Assembly: GCF_014353015.1 (NCBI RefSeq) | Contig: NZ_CP060704.1 | Coordinates: forward strand, 4,241,001-4,305,000 | DNA: 64,000 bases | Source of the DNA: Chitinimonas koreensis | Lineage (GTDB): Bacteria; Pseudomonadota; Gammaproteobacteria; Burkholderiales; Chitinimonadaceae | Reading direction: 5' to 3' | Shown: in pieces, positions 21,974 through 30,239 of the stretch | How the letters are laid out: every line of letters starts with the position of its first letter | Position numbering within the stretch: position 1 is the stretch's first letter | Notes under the pieces: model-generated | Seen by the model: the letters and a program-made list of their open reading frames with translations, nothing else | Databases searched by the model: none | What the model was told of the DNA's origin: nothing | Position numbers and translations under genes: made by a program

Positions 21974-22788
21974 TCAGGCCAGGTAGATGTCGCGGTAGCC
22001 GGCGTAGATCGAGGCGATCACCACCGGGACCAGCACCAGCCAGCCGAGGAACAGGGGATGGAGGCGACGATGGCCAGCACGAAGTAGACGATGCCGTAGA
22101 CCAGGAAGGGCACGATGTTCTTCAGGCAGCCGCGGAAGCTGGACTTCATCGCTTCGACCGGGGTCAGGCCGTGGAACACCACCAGGGCCGGCGCGAACCA
22201 CAGCGCCATCGCCAGCGGGATCGACAGCGCGACCGCGACCAGCACTACCAGCAAGAGGCCGAAACCCAGCCCGGCGCCGAACACCGCGCCGGCCTGGTTG
22301 CCGCCGAGCAGCGCGCCCATGCCGGCGCTGCCGACCACCGCCACGCCGAGGATGCCGGCCACCACCACGATGCCGATCATGCCGATCAGGTAGAACACGC
22401 CGACCATCAGCAGCGGGCCGAACTTGTCCTTGAAGCCGGCGAACAGGTGTTCGATCTCGAGATCCTCATCGCTGGCCACCGCGTGGCAGCCGATCATCAG
22501 GCCGCCGCCGAACACCGGGTACAAGAGGCTGGTCGCCAGGTTGCCGAGGAAGGGCACCAGGCCGATCACGACCATGATCAGGAACAGGATGATCACGCTG
22601 ACCACCCAGATGCCGGGCGAACGCTTGAACAGCTCGAAACCGCGACCGAACCAGGACACCGCCTGGCCGACGTCGATCGACTTGCCCTCCGGCACCAGCG
22701 TGCCGTCGGCATGGACCGGGTCCTTGTCGAGGGTCGCGAACGGGGACGAATAGGGATTGCCGCCCGCGGGCGTCTGCTCATTGCTCAT
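21974..22788 (-). pseudogene. BPSS1780-family membrane protein, interrupted by one frameshift
   Basis: Integral membrane protein of unknown function, a family frequent in betaproteobacteria. ATG 22788 (MSNEQTPAGGNPYSSP) starts a soluble head of about 55 residues, followed by GIWVVSVIILFLIMVVIGLVPF and four or five further hydrophobic segments. After AIVASIP the frame breaks: the given sequence has four G at 22054-22057, whereas five would restore LFLGWLVLVPVVIASIYAGYRDIYLA to the TGA at 21974. The restored protein would be about 271 aa. A homopolymer error is more likely than true inactivation, because both parts are well conserved in character. No operon partner is visible. Confidence 0.75.
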
Positions 22789-23020
22789 CGAGATTCTCCG
22801 AAATTGATACCAGTTATCTGTCTGGACCCACTCGGGGCAGCGGCAGGCAGGCCGCGGCCCAGGCGGATCGTCCGGCCGCGCGGTGTGCCGCGCGGCGCTG
22901 CGCGTATCTTAGGCGAGTCTGGCGCAAAGCAGGTGCCAAATATGCACAGCGCATAGCTCGGCGGCTACGATCGAGGCACGGCGCGGCCGCGCGATGTGGA
23001 AAAGCCGGGCGGAACAAGGC

Positions 23021-23087
23021 GCGAAGGCCCGCGCAGGATGGAGGTGGATCGCCTGGCGATCCCGCCTCTTCCTGCGCGGGCCTTCGC
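23021..23087. repeat. Long imperfect palindrome between bioB and the BPSS1780-like gene
   Basis: Perfect 18-nt arms (GCGAAGGCCCGCGCAGGA at 23021-23038 and its complement at 23070-23087) enclose a second nested dyad (GAGGTGGATCGC / GCGATCCCGCCTC), so almost all 67 nt fold into one hairpin. It lies 37 nt beyond the bioB stop on the minus strand and could terminate or protect that transcript, though there is no T-run. The remainder of the 335-bp spacer 22789-23123 shows no gene. Confidence 0.7.
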
Positions 23088-23123
23088 TGCCTGGCGGCCG
23101 GAGCGGCCGCCGGGGAGAGCGAC

Positions 23124-24119
23124 CTACAGCGGCCGGATGTCGAGCTTGTCGAACAGCGCGCGGTCGCGGTCGGCTTCCGGATTGCCGGTGGTCAACAGCT
23201 TGTCGCCGTAGAAGATCGAGTTGGCGCCGGCCAGGAAGCACAGCGCCTGCACCGCCTCGGGCATCTGCTGGCGGCCGGCCGACAGCCGCACGAAGCTCTT
23301 CGGCGCCACGATGCGCGCCACCGCGATGGTGCGGACGAACTCGCTCCAGTCGATGCCCTCGACGTCGGCCAGCGGCGTGCCCTCGACCTTGACCAGGTTG
23401 TTGATCGGCACCGATTCGGGCTGCGGATCGAGATTGGCCAGCTGGACCAACAGGCCGGCGCGCTCCTCGCGGCTCTCGCCCATGCCGACGATGCCGCCGC
23501 AGCAGACGTTGACGCCGGCCTCGCGCACCTGGCGCAGCGTGTCGAGCCGGTCGTCGTAGCCGCGCGTGCCGACGATGTCGTCGTACTTCTCCGGCGCGGT
23601 GTCGAGGTTATGGTTGTAGTAGTCGAGGCCGGCGTCCTTGAGCTGGCCGGCCATGCCTTCCTTGAGCATGCCGAGCGTGGCGCAGGTCTCGAGCCCGAGC
23701 GCCTTCACGCCGGCGATCATCTGCTTGACCTGGTCCAGATCGCGCTGCTTGGGGCCGCGCCAGGCGGCGCCCATGCAGAAGCGCGAGGCGCCGGCGGCGC
23801 GGGCGGCCTCGGCGGCGGCCAGCACCTCCTCGAGCGGCATCAGTTCCTGGCTGGTCACGCCGGTGTCGTAGCGCACCGACTGCGGGCAATAGCCGCAATC
23901 CTCGGGGCAGCCGCCGGTCTTGACCGACAGCAGCGTCGACAGCTGCACCCGGCTCGGGTCGAAGTGCTCGCGGTGCACGGTCTGGGCGCGGAACAGCAGG
24001 TCGTTGAACGGCAGCGCGAACAGCGCCTCGACTTCGTCCTGGCTCCAGCGCGCCACCTCGGCGTGCGGCTTGAGCGGCTTGTGGAAAGTGAGGGCGTGCG
24101 GGGCGACGGGCTGGTTCAT
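23124..24119 (-). CDS. bioB: Biotin synthase
   Basis: Radical-SAM enzyme inserting sulfur into dethiobiotin, the last step of biotin synthesis. 331 aa from ATG 24119 (MNQPVAPHAL); an in-frame ATG at 24230 would add 37 residues without family similarity. The [4Fe-4S] SAM cluster motif CPEDCGYC has its cysteines at 71, 75 and 78. The conserved FCMGAAWRGPKQRD, YYNHNLDT, GGIVGMGE and LSAGRQQM blocks, which carry SAM and [2Fe-2S] ligands, are all present. Length is close to E. coli BioB (346). No other bio gene and no BirA-type TTGTAAACC operator are seen nearby. Confidence 0.97.
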   Translation of the reverse strand: MNQPVAPHALTFHKPLKPHAEVARWSQDEVEALFALPFNDLLFRAQTVHREHFDPSRVQLSTLLSVKTGGCPEDCGYCPQSVRYDTGVTSQELMPLEEVLAAAEAARAAGASRFCMGAAWRGPKQRDLDQVKQMIAGVKALGLETCATLGMLKEGMAGQLKDAGLDYYNHNLDTAPEKYDDIVGTRGYDDRLDTLRQVREAGVNVCCGGIVGMGESREERAGLLVQLANLDPQPESVPINNLVKVEGTPLADVEGIDWSEFVRTIAVARIVAPKSFVRLSAGRQQMPEAVQALCFLAGANSIFYGDKLLTTGNPEADRDRALFDKLDIRPL

Positions 24120-24615
24120 GACGGGCTCGGGGATTTGGAATCTTGTAATGGGCCGAATTCTTCCGGCCACGCCGGGCGCTGTCAAATTCAGGCAATCCCA
24201 TATTTCGACTGTTGCGCAAATGATGAGCACATCAAAGCGACCGGCCCCGGTGCCGCCCTGCCTGCGCGGGCGGACCTCCGCCCGGGTCTGAAAAAACGAT
24301 CGTGGCGCGCATGTCGCGCCAACCGGCGACGTCGTCGGCGCGCATCACGGCGTGGCGATGCGCGCCGGCGCGAGATACCTGGCAGCAGGCGGGTATGCGG
24401 CCACGACCTATGGCCGCCGCAGCAGGTCCGGCGAGTCTGCGCAGTCTTGAACGTTCGCGGCGAAACTTTCGAAATCAATTCCTTTACTTTTCATATTTCT
24501 AAAATTAATGTTTCTAAATCTCATAAATCTTCCGAAAACAAAAATTAACCCTCCTCTACCGCTTCGTTTTGCTACATTTCAACGAACTATCTGGCGTGGA
24601 AGGTTTCGAGCACGC
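24120..24615. promoter_or_regulatory. Divergent bioB/dgo promoter region
   Basis: 496 bp without a gene. The right part (24450-24600) is strikingly A/T-rich for this genome and contains pyrimidine-rich blocks ACTTTCGAAATC and CCTTTACTTTTCATATTTC at about 24460-24500. These resemble the CTTTC/TTTC repeats upstream of the aga, GH31 and TonB receptor genes in this window. It most likely drives the dgo operon; common control with the aga genes is a hypothesis. Confidence 0.45.
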
Positions 24616-25245
24616 ATGAACTGGCCTACCCGACTCCCGCTGGTCGCGATCCTGCGCGGCATCCACCTGCACGAAGCGATTACCCATGCGCAGGCCCTGG
24701 TCGATGCCGGCTTCGACACGATCGAGATTCCGCTGAATTCGCCCGGTTGGCAGGCCAGCGTCGCCGCTGTCGCCGCCCATTGCGGTGCGCAGGCCCTGAT
24801 CGGCGGCGGCACGGTGCTGCACGAGGACGACGTCGATGCGCTCGTCGAAGCCGGCGGGCAACTGGCCGTCACCCCGAACACGCGGCCGGCGCTGATCGCG
24901 CACGCGGTAGGCCGCGGCCTGCACGTCGCGGCGGGCTTCGCCACGGCCTCCGAAGCCTTCGCCGCGCTCGAGGCCGGTGCCCAGGCGCTGAAGCTGTTTC
25001 CGGCCGCCAGCTACGGACCGGGCCACGTGAAAGCGCTGCGCGCGGTGCTGCCGCCGGTGCCGCTGCTCGCGGTCGGCGGCATCACGCCGGCCAACCTGGC
25101 CGAGTATCTGCGGGCAGGCTGCACGGGGGCCGGCCTCGGCAGCGATCTCTACCAGCCGGGCCAGGGCGCCGCGCAGACCGCGGCCCGGGCACGCGCCTTC
25201 ATCGATGCCTTTCTACGGGCACAACGATCGGAACCCGCCGCATGA
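24616..25245 (+). CDS. dgoA: 2-dehydro-3-deoxy-6-phosphogalactonate aldolase
   Basis: Splits KDPGal into pyruvate and glyceraldehyde 3-phosphate, the last step of the De Ley-Doudoroff galactose route. 209 aa from ATG 24616 (MNWPTRLPLVAILRG); the ATG at 24508 adds an A/T-rich non-coding-like leader. KDPG/KDPGal aldolase landmarks: VAILRG, GFDTIEIPLNSP, IGGGTVL, and LKLFPAASYGP with the Schiff-base lysine at 126. The NSP in place of the TLR usual in KDPG aldolases supports the galactonate enzyme. The stop overlaps the next start in ATGA, indicating translational coupling. Confidence 0.93.
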   Translation: MNWPTRLPLVAILRGIHLHEAITHAQALVDAGFDTIEIPLNSPGWQASVAAVAAHCGAQALIGGGTVLHEDDVDALVEAGGQLAVTPNTRPALIAHAVGRGLHVAAGFATASEAFAALEAGAQALKLFPAASYGPGHVKALRAVLPPVPLLAVGGITPANLAEYLRAGCTGAGLGSDLYQPGQGAAQTAARARAFIDAFLRAQRSEPAA

Positions 25246-26390
25246 AGATCACCCGGCTGTCCACCTACCGCGTCGCGCCGCGCTGGATGTTCCTGAAGGT
25301 CGAGACCGACGAGGGCATCGTCGGCTGGGGCGAGCCCGTCATCGAGGGGCGGGCCCGCACCGTCGAGGCGGCCGTGCACGAGTTCGCCGACACGCTGGTC
25401 GGCCGGGACCCGATGCGCATCAACGACCTGTGGCAGACCATGTACCGCGGCCACTTCTATCGCGGCGGCCCGATCCTGATGAGCGCGATCGCCGGCATCG
25501 ACCAGGCGCTGTGGGACATCAAGGGCAAGGCGCTCGGCGTGCCGGTCCACGAGCTGCTCGGCGGCAGGGTGCGCGACCGGGTGAAGGTCTATAGCTGGGT
25601 CGGCGGCGATCGGCCGGCGGACGTCATCCGCGACATCCGGGCACGCCTGGAACGGGGTTTCGACACGTTCAAGCTGAACGGCTGCGAAGAGCTGGCGATC
25701 GTCGACAGCCACCGCGCCATCGATGCCGCGGTGGCCCGCGTCGCCGATATCCGCGCCGAATTCGGCGCCTGGATCGACTTCGGCCTCGACTTCCATGGCC
25801 GCGTCAGCGTGCCGATGGCAGCGACATTGCTGCGCGAGCTCGAACCCTACCGTCCGCTGTTCGTCGAGGAGCCGGTGCTGGCCGAGCAGGCCGAGCACTA
25901 CCCCAGGCTGGCCGCCAAGAGCCATATCCCGCTGGCGGCCGGTGAGCGCATGTATTCGCGCTTCGAATTCAAGCGCGTGCTCGAGGCCGGCGGGCTGGCC
26001 ATCCTGCAGCCCGACCTGTCGCACGCCGGCGGCATCACCGAGTGCCACAAGATCGCTGCGATGGCCGAGGCCTACGACGTGGCGCTCGCCCCGCACTGCC
26101 CGCTCGGGCCGGTCGCGCTGGCCGCCTGCCTGCAGGTGGACCTGGTGAGCTGGAACGCGTTCATCCAGGAGCAGAGCATCGGCATTCACTACAACCGCGG
26201 CGGCGAGGTCCTGGACTACGTGCTCAACAAGGACGACTTCGCCATCGAGGACAGTTTCATGGCGCCGCTGCCCAAGCCGGGGCTGGGCGTCGAAATCGAC
26301 GAGGAGCGCGTGATCCACGAGAGCCGCAAGGCACCCGACTGGCACAACCCGGCCTGGCGGCACATCGACGGCAGCGTCGCCGAGTGGTGA
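25242..26390 (+). CDS. dgoD: D-galactonate dehydratase
   Basis: Dehydrates D-galactonate to 2-keto-3-deoxygalactonate. 382 aa, the size of E. coli DgoD, in the enolase superfamily (mandelate racemase subgroup). Visible landmarks: N-terminal capping domain with GWGEPVIEGRA; barrel metal ligands in WIDFGLDFHGR (Asp), FVEEPV (Glu) and AAGERMYSR (Glu); catalytic histidine regions DFHG and LAPHCPLGP. The start overlaps the dgoA stop by 4 bp. Gap to dgoK is 40 bp. Confidence 0.96.
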   Translation: MKITRLSTYRVAPRWMFLKVETDEGIVGWGEPVIEGRARTVEAAVHEFADTLVGRDPMRINDLWQTMYRGHFYRGGPILMSAIAGIDQALWDIKGKALGVPVHELLGGRVRDRVKVYSWVGGDRPADVIRDIRARLERGFDTFKLNGCEELAIVDSHRAIDAAVARVADIRAEFGAWIDFGLDFHGRVSVPMAATLLRELEPYRPLFVEEPVLAEQAEHYPRLAAKSHIPLAAGERMYSRFEFKRVLEAGGLAILQPDLSHAGGITECHKIAAMAEAYDVALAPHCPLGPVALAACLQVDLVSWNAFIQEQSIGIHYNRGGEVLDYVLNKDDFAIEDSFMAPLPKPGLGVEIDEERVIHESRKAPDWHNPAWRHIDGSVAEW

Positions 26391-26430
26391 TGGATATCGA
26401 CATGCCGGACATTTCACGCGAGCACGTCCG

Positions 26431-27339
26431 ATGATCGCCGTGGACTGGGGAACGAGCAGTTTTCGGGCTTACCGGCTCGACGAATCCGGTGCGGTGCGCG
26501 AGCAGCGTAGCGCCGCCGCCGGGCTGCTGGCCTGCCGGGGCGGCTTCGAGGCGGTGCTCGCGCAGCAGCTCGCCGGCTGGGACGATGCCGGCGTCGTGAT
26601 GGCCGGCATGATCGGCAGCCGCGGCGGCTGGCTCGAAGTACCGTACCTGGCCTGCCCGGCGGGGGCGCCGGAGATCGCCGCCGGCATGCGCGAGGTGGTC
26701 GCGCCGTCGCTGTCCGGGCGTCGCGTCTGGATCGTGCCGGGGCTCGCGCACCAGCCGGCCGCCGCGCCACCCGAAGTGATGCGCGGCGAGGAAACGCAGG
26801 TCCTGGGCCTGCTCGGCGATCTGGCCGGCACCGGTCCGCATTGGCTGTGCCTGCCGGGCACGCACGGCAAGTGGGTCTGCGTCGAGGACGGGCGCATCGT
26901 CTCGCTGCGCACGGCGATGACCGGTGAGCTGTACGCGTTGCTGCGCCGGCACAGCCTGCTCGCGGCGCTGATGCCGGCGTCCGGTGGCCCGGACGATGCG
27001 GACGGCGACGACCCCGCCGCATTCGAGCGCGGCGTCGCGGCGAGCAAGGCCCCCGGCGGACTGGCGCATCAGTTGTTCGGCGTCCGCAGCCAGGGCCTGC
27101 TCGGCACGCTGGCCGCCGAGCAAGCGCCGTCCTACCTGTCGGGCCTCTTGATCGGCCACGAGCTGCGCGGCCTGCTGCCGGCGGGAACACGCAGCGTCCA
27201 GCTGATCGGCGGCGCGGACCTCGTGCGCCGCTACGCGCTCGCGCTCGCGCTGCTCGGCGTAGCCGCCACCCCGCATGGCGAGGCGCTCGGCGCGCGCGGG
27301 CTGCACCTGCTCGCTCGCCTGCGCGGCATCGCGGCCTGA
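26431..27339 (+). CDS. dgoK: 2-keto-3-deoxygalactonate kinase
   Basis: Phosphorylates KDGal to KDPGal, the substrate of the aldolase encoded two genes upstream. 302 aa, usual family size. Actin-like ATPase fold with phosphate-1 loop VDWGTSSFRAY at the N-terminus, the family blocks VVMAGMIGSRGGW and LCLPGTHGKWV, and a second glycine-rich segment (LIGGADLVRRYALAL) near the C-terminus that closes the nucleotide site. Third gene of the operon dgoA-dgoD-dgoK-SDR. Confidence 0.94.
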   Translation: MIAVDWGTSSFRAYRLDESGAVREQRSAAAGLLACRGGFEAVLAQQLAGWDDAGVVMAGMIGSRGGWLEVPYLACPAGAPEIAAGMREVVAPSLSGRRVWIVPGLAHQPAAAPPEVMRGEETQVLGLLGDLAGTGPHWLCLPGTHGKWVCVEDGRIVSLRTAMTGELYALLRRHSLLAALMPASGGPDDADGDDPAAFERGVAASKAPGGLAHQLFGVRSQGLLGTLAAEQAPSYLSGLLIGHELRGLLPAGTRSVQLIGGADLVRRYALALALLGVAATPHGEALGARGLHLLARLRGIAA

Positions 27340-27395
27340 CCCCCGATCGCGGCTCGATACCCCGATCGCCCCACTCCCTGCTCCAGCGAGTCCCC

Positions 27396-28175
27396 ATGCC
27401 CAATACCGCCTGCTACCCCAGCCTGCAGGGCCGCACCGTCTTCATCAGCGGCGGCGCCAGCGGCATCGGCGCCAGCTTCGTCGAGCAGTTCCATGCGCAG
27501 GGCGCGCAGGTCGGCTTCGTCGACCTCGATGCCGACGCGGCCGCCGCATTGCTGGCGAGGATCGCCGCCGGCCCGCACACGGCGGGCGCGCCGGTGCCAC
27601 TGTTCTCGCGCTGCGACGTGACCGACGTCGAGGCGCTGCGCGCCGCGATCGAGGGGACGCGCGAAGCGTTCGGGCCGGTCGCGGTACTGGTGAACAACGC
27701 GGCGAACGACCGGCGCCACCGCGTCGAGGAGGTCACGCCCGAGTCCTGGGACCGTTGCCTCAACGTCAACCTGCGCCACCAGTTCTTCGCGGCGCAGGCG
27801 GTGGTCGACGACATGGCCGCGCTCGGCGGCGGTTCCATCGTCAACCTCGGTTCGACGAGCTGGATGATCAAGGGCGCCGGCTATCCGGCCTACGCAGCGA
27901 CCAAGGCGGCGGTCCTGGGCCTCACGCGCGCGCTGGCCCGCGATCTGGGCCCGCGCAATATCCGTGTCAACGCGCTCGTGCCCGGCTGGGTGATGACCGA
28001 ACGGCAACTGAAGCAATGGATCACGCCGGAAGCCGAGCAGGCGATCGATGCGAACCAGTGCCTGCCGGGCCGGCTACAGCCGGCGGACATCGCGGCGATG
28101 GCGCTCTTCCTCGCCGCCGACGACTCGCGCATGTGCACCGCGCAAAGCTTCATCGTCGACGCGGGCTGGGCCTGA
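27396..28175 (+). CDS. Short-chain dehydrogenase, probable D-galactose (aldose) 1-dehydrogenase
   Basis: 259-aa classical SDR: nucleotide motif SGGASGIG (~residues 20-27), NNAA, active-site Ser in NLGSTS and Tyr-Lys in YPAYAATKAA, and the PG motif VPGWVMT. In the dgo context the missing first step is oxidation of D-galactose to galactonolactone, which SDRs of this type (with NNAANDRRH and VNLRHQFFAAQ) catalyse, sometimes also on L-arabinose. Substrate is inferred from neighbours. A galactonolactonase is not present in the window; the lactone could open spontaneously or the enzyme may be encoded elsewhere. It ends 118 bp before the convergent GH35 gene. Confidence 0.85.
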   Translation: MPNTACYPSLQGRTVFISGGASGIGASFVEQFHAQGAQVGFVDLDADAAAALLARIAAGPHTAGAPVPLFSRCDVTDVEALRAAIEGTREAFGPVAVLVNNAANDRRHRVEEVTPESWDRCLNVNLRHQFFAAQAVVDDMAALGGGSIVNLGSTSWMIKGAGYPAYAATKAAVLGLTRALARDLGPRNIRVNALVPGWVMTERQLKQWITPEAEQAIDANQCLPGRLQPADIAAMALFLAADDSRMCTAQSFIVDAGWA

Positions 28176-28232
28176 GCATGGCGGCCGCAATGCAGCTCGC
28201 CTGGGATCGGCGGCATGCACTGGAATTACCAG

Positions 28233-28261
28233 GGCAGGCCGAAGCCGCGCTCCGGCCTGCC
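28233..28261. terminator. Hairpin between convergent SDR and GH35 genes
   Basis: Perfect 9-bp arms (GGCAGGCCG / CGGCCTGCC) with an 11-nt loop in the 118-bp gap where the dgo operon and the minus-strand glycosidase operon meet. It could act in both directions; T-runs are weak. Confidence 0.5.
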
Positions 28262-28293
28262 TTGAGCGCCCGCCCAGGGCAAAAGCAACCGGA

Positions 28294-30177
28294 TCAGTCG
28301 TTCATCCGTTCGAAACCGGCCACCGCGCCGCTGGCGGTCTCGCGCAGGTCCAGCACCACCACCTCGTTGCGGCCGCGGCGCAGCCACGGCGCCGGCAGGT
28401 AGAGCCGCTGCTGCGGCCCGATGTTCCAGTAGCGGCCGAGATTGTGGCCGTTGACCCAGACCATGCCCTTGCCGAAGGCGGACAGGTCGAGGAAGGTGTC
28501 GGCCGGCTCGCGGCCGATGTCGAAATGGGCGCGGAAGAAGCGGCCGGGCCGCGGGTCCAGCGCGGCTTCCGGCGTGGCCGGCAGCTTCCGCACCCAGTCC
28601 TCCTTCAGCGCCAGCGGGAACATCTCCCAGTTCATCAGCGTCATGCCAGCCAGCGTCACGTGGCCGGTGATGCCCTTGCGGTCGATCAGACGGTCGGCGA
28701 AGTTGATGCGGCCCATCGCCTCGACCATGACCTCCAGCAGCGGCGGCTCGCCGCTGCCGTCGCCGGCCGGCAGTTCGATGCTGTTCTCGCCGAGCCGGCG
28801 GTCGAGGTGTCCGATCAAGCGGCCGTCCAGGTAGACGCTGGCCAGGTCGTGCAGCCCGTTCAGCACCAACTTGCCGCCGCGCGCGCCGGCCAGCCGGGTG
28901 CGGTACAGCATCAGGCCCTGCTCGTGGCCCAGCGCGTCGAAGCTCTTCGGATGCGCTGAACGGACCGGCTTCGGCAGTCGTTGCCACAGCGAGGCGTAGG
29001 GCTCCAGCTTCACCGGCGGCAGCGTCGTCACCGGCACCGGCGGCGGCAGCTCGGGCAGCGGCTGGCCGGCATGGCGCCCGATCAGCTCGCGCAGCTTGAA
29101 GAACTTCGGCGTCGGCCGGCCCTGCTCGTCGATCGGCGCGTCGTAGTCGTAGCTGGTCACGTCCGGCTCGTAGCCCTTGCCGCCCGAGTTGGCGCCGGCA
29201 GTGAAGCCGAAGTTGGTGCCGCCGTGGGCCACGTAGAAGCTGAACGAGCGGCCGCCGTCCAGCAGGTAGCCGACCTCCTTGAGCACCTCGTCGACCGGAA
29301 CCTGTGCCCACTTTTCGCCCCAGTGCGTCAGCCAGCCCGGATAGGTCTCGCTGCTGAATACCGGTACGCCCGGGTTGATCTTGCGGGCCAGCTCGAAGTG
29401 CGCGTCCTCGCTGCCCGAGTCGAGCCCAACCGCGGCGCCGGGCAAGGTGCCGGCCGACAGCATGGAGACGCTGGGTCCATCGGCGGTATAGAACGGTACC
29501 GTGATGCCGTGGCGGCGCCACAGCGCGGCCAGCCGCGCCAGGTAGGCCCGGTCGTTGGCATAGCTGCCGTATTCGTTCTCGATCTGCAGCATCGCGATCG
29601 GGCCGCCACGGTCGATCTGCAGCGGCGCGAATTCGGCCGCCACCGCGGCGACGTAGCGCTCGACCGCCTTCATGTAGCGCGGGTCCATGCCGCGCACGCC
29701 GATGTCGGGCGTGCGCAGCAGGTAGGGCGGCAGGCCGCCGAAGTCCCACTCGGCGCAGACGTAGGGGCCGGGCCGCAGCAGCACCAGCAGGCCTTCCTGC
29801 TGCGCCAGGCGGACGAACTGCGCGATGTTGCGGCTGCCGCTGCGGAAATCGAACTTGCCGGGCTCGGCCTCGTGATGGTTCCAGAACATATAGATAGGCA
29901 CCGTGTTGCAGCCCATGGCGCGGACCATGCGCAGCCGGTGGCGCCAGTACTCGGGCGGGATGCGCGCCGGGTGCAGCTCGCAGCCGATCACCCGGTAGGG
30001 CTGGCCGTCGAGCAGGAAATCGTCGCGGCCGAGCGCGAAACGGCTCGGCTTGGCGGGAGGTGCGGCGGCCTGGGTGGCGGCATCGACCGGCGTCGCGACC
30101 AGCGGCAACGCGGCGGTGCAGGCCATTGCGAGCGCGAAGCCGGCGACGCGGCGAACGATGGAATGGCGATTCGTCAT
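28294..30177 (-). CDS. Secreted GH35 beta-galactosidase
   Basis: Removes terminal beta-linked galactose from glycans. 627 aa from ATG 30177 (MTNRHSIVRRVAGFALAMACTAALP, a Sec signal peptide). An ATG at 30243 overlapping the GH3 stop as ATGA would add 22 residues in front of the signal, so coupling could also set the start there. GH35 landmarks: RFALGRDDFLLDGQPYRVIG, HPARIPPEYW, GPYVCAEWDFGGLP, the acid/base motif QIENEYGSY (Glu202) and the nucleophile motif SETYPGW (Glu277). The C-terminal half contains jelly-roll domains (VWVNGHNLGRYWNIGPQ). Last gene of the run TonB receptor-GH109-GH3-GH35. Released galactose would feed the dgo operon, whose end faces this gene. Confidence 0.95.
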   Translation of the reverse strand: MTNRHSIVRRVAGFALAMACTAALPLVATPVDAATQAAAPPAKPSRFALGRDDFLLDGQPYRVIGCELHPARIPPEYWRHRLRMVRAMGCNTVPIYMFWNHHEAEPGKFDFRSGSRNIAQFVRLAQQEGLLVLLRPGPYVCAEWDFGGLPPYLLRTPDIGVRGMDPRYMKAVERYVAAVAAEFAPLQIDRGGPIAMLQIENEYGSYANDRAYLARLAALWRRHGITVPFYTADGPSVSMLSAGTLPGAAVGLDSGSEDAHFELARKINPGVPVFSSETYPGWLTHWGEKWAQVPVDEVLKEVGYLLDGGRSFSFYVAHGGTNFGFTAGANSGGKGYEPDVTSYDYDAPIDEQGRPTPKFFKLRELIGRHAGQPLPELPPPVPVTTLPPVKLEPYASLWQRLPKPVRSAHPKSFDALGHEQGLMLYRTRLAGARGGKLVLNGLHDLASVYLDGRLIGHLDRRLGENSIELPAGDGSGEPPLLEVMVEAMGRINFADRLIDRKGITGHVTLAGMTLMNWEMFPLALKEDWVRKLPATPEAALDPRPGRFFRAHFDIGREPADTFLDLSAFGKGMVWVNGHNLGRYWNIGPQQRLYLPAPWLRRGRNEVVVLDLRETASGAVAGFERMND

Positions 30178-30239
30178 GGCTGTTCGGTACCGATGGTTGA
30201 AGGCACAGGTCGACGCAGGTGCGTCCGGGGGATTGGAAC

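Noticed and set aside
24120..24200. BirA-type biotin operator upstream of bioB
   Set aside because: No TTGTAAACC...GGTTTACAA-like dyad is visible.
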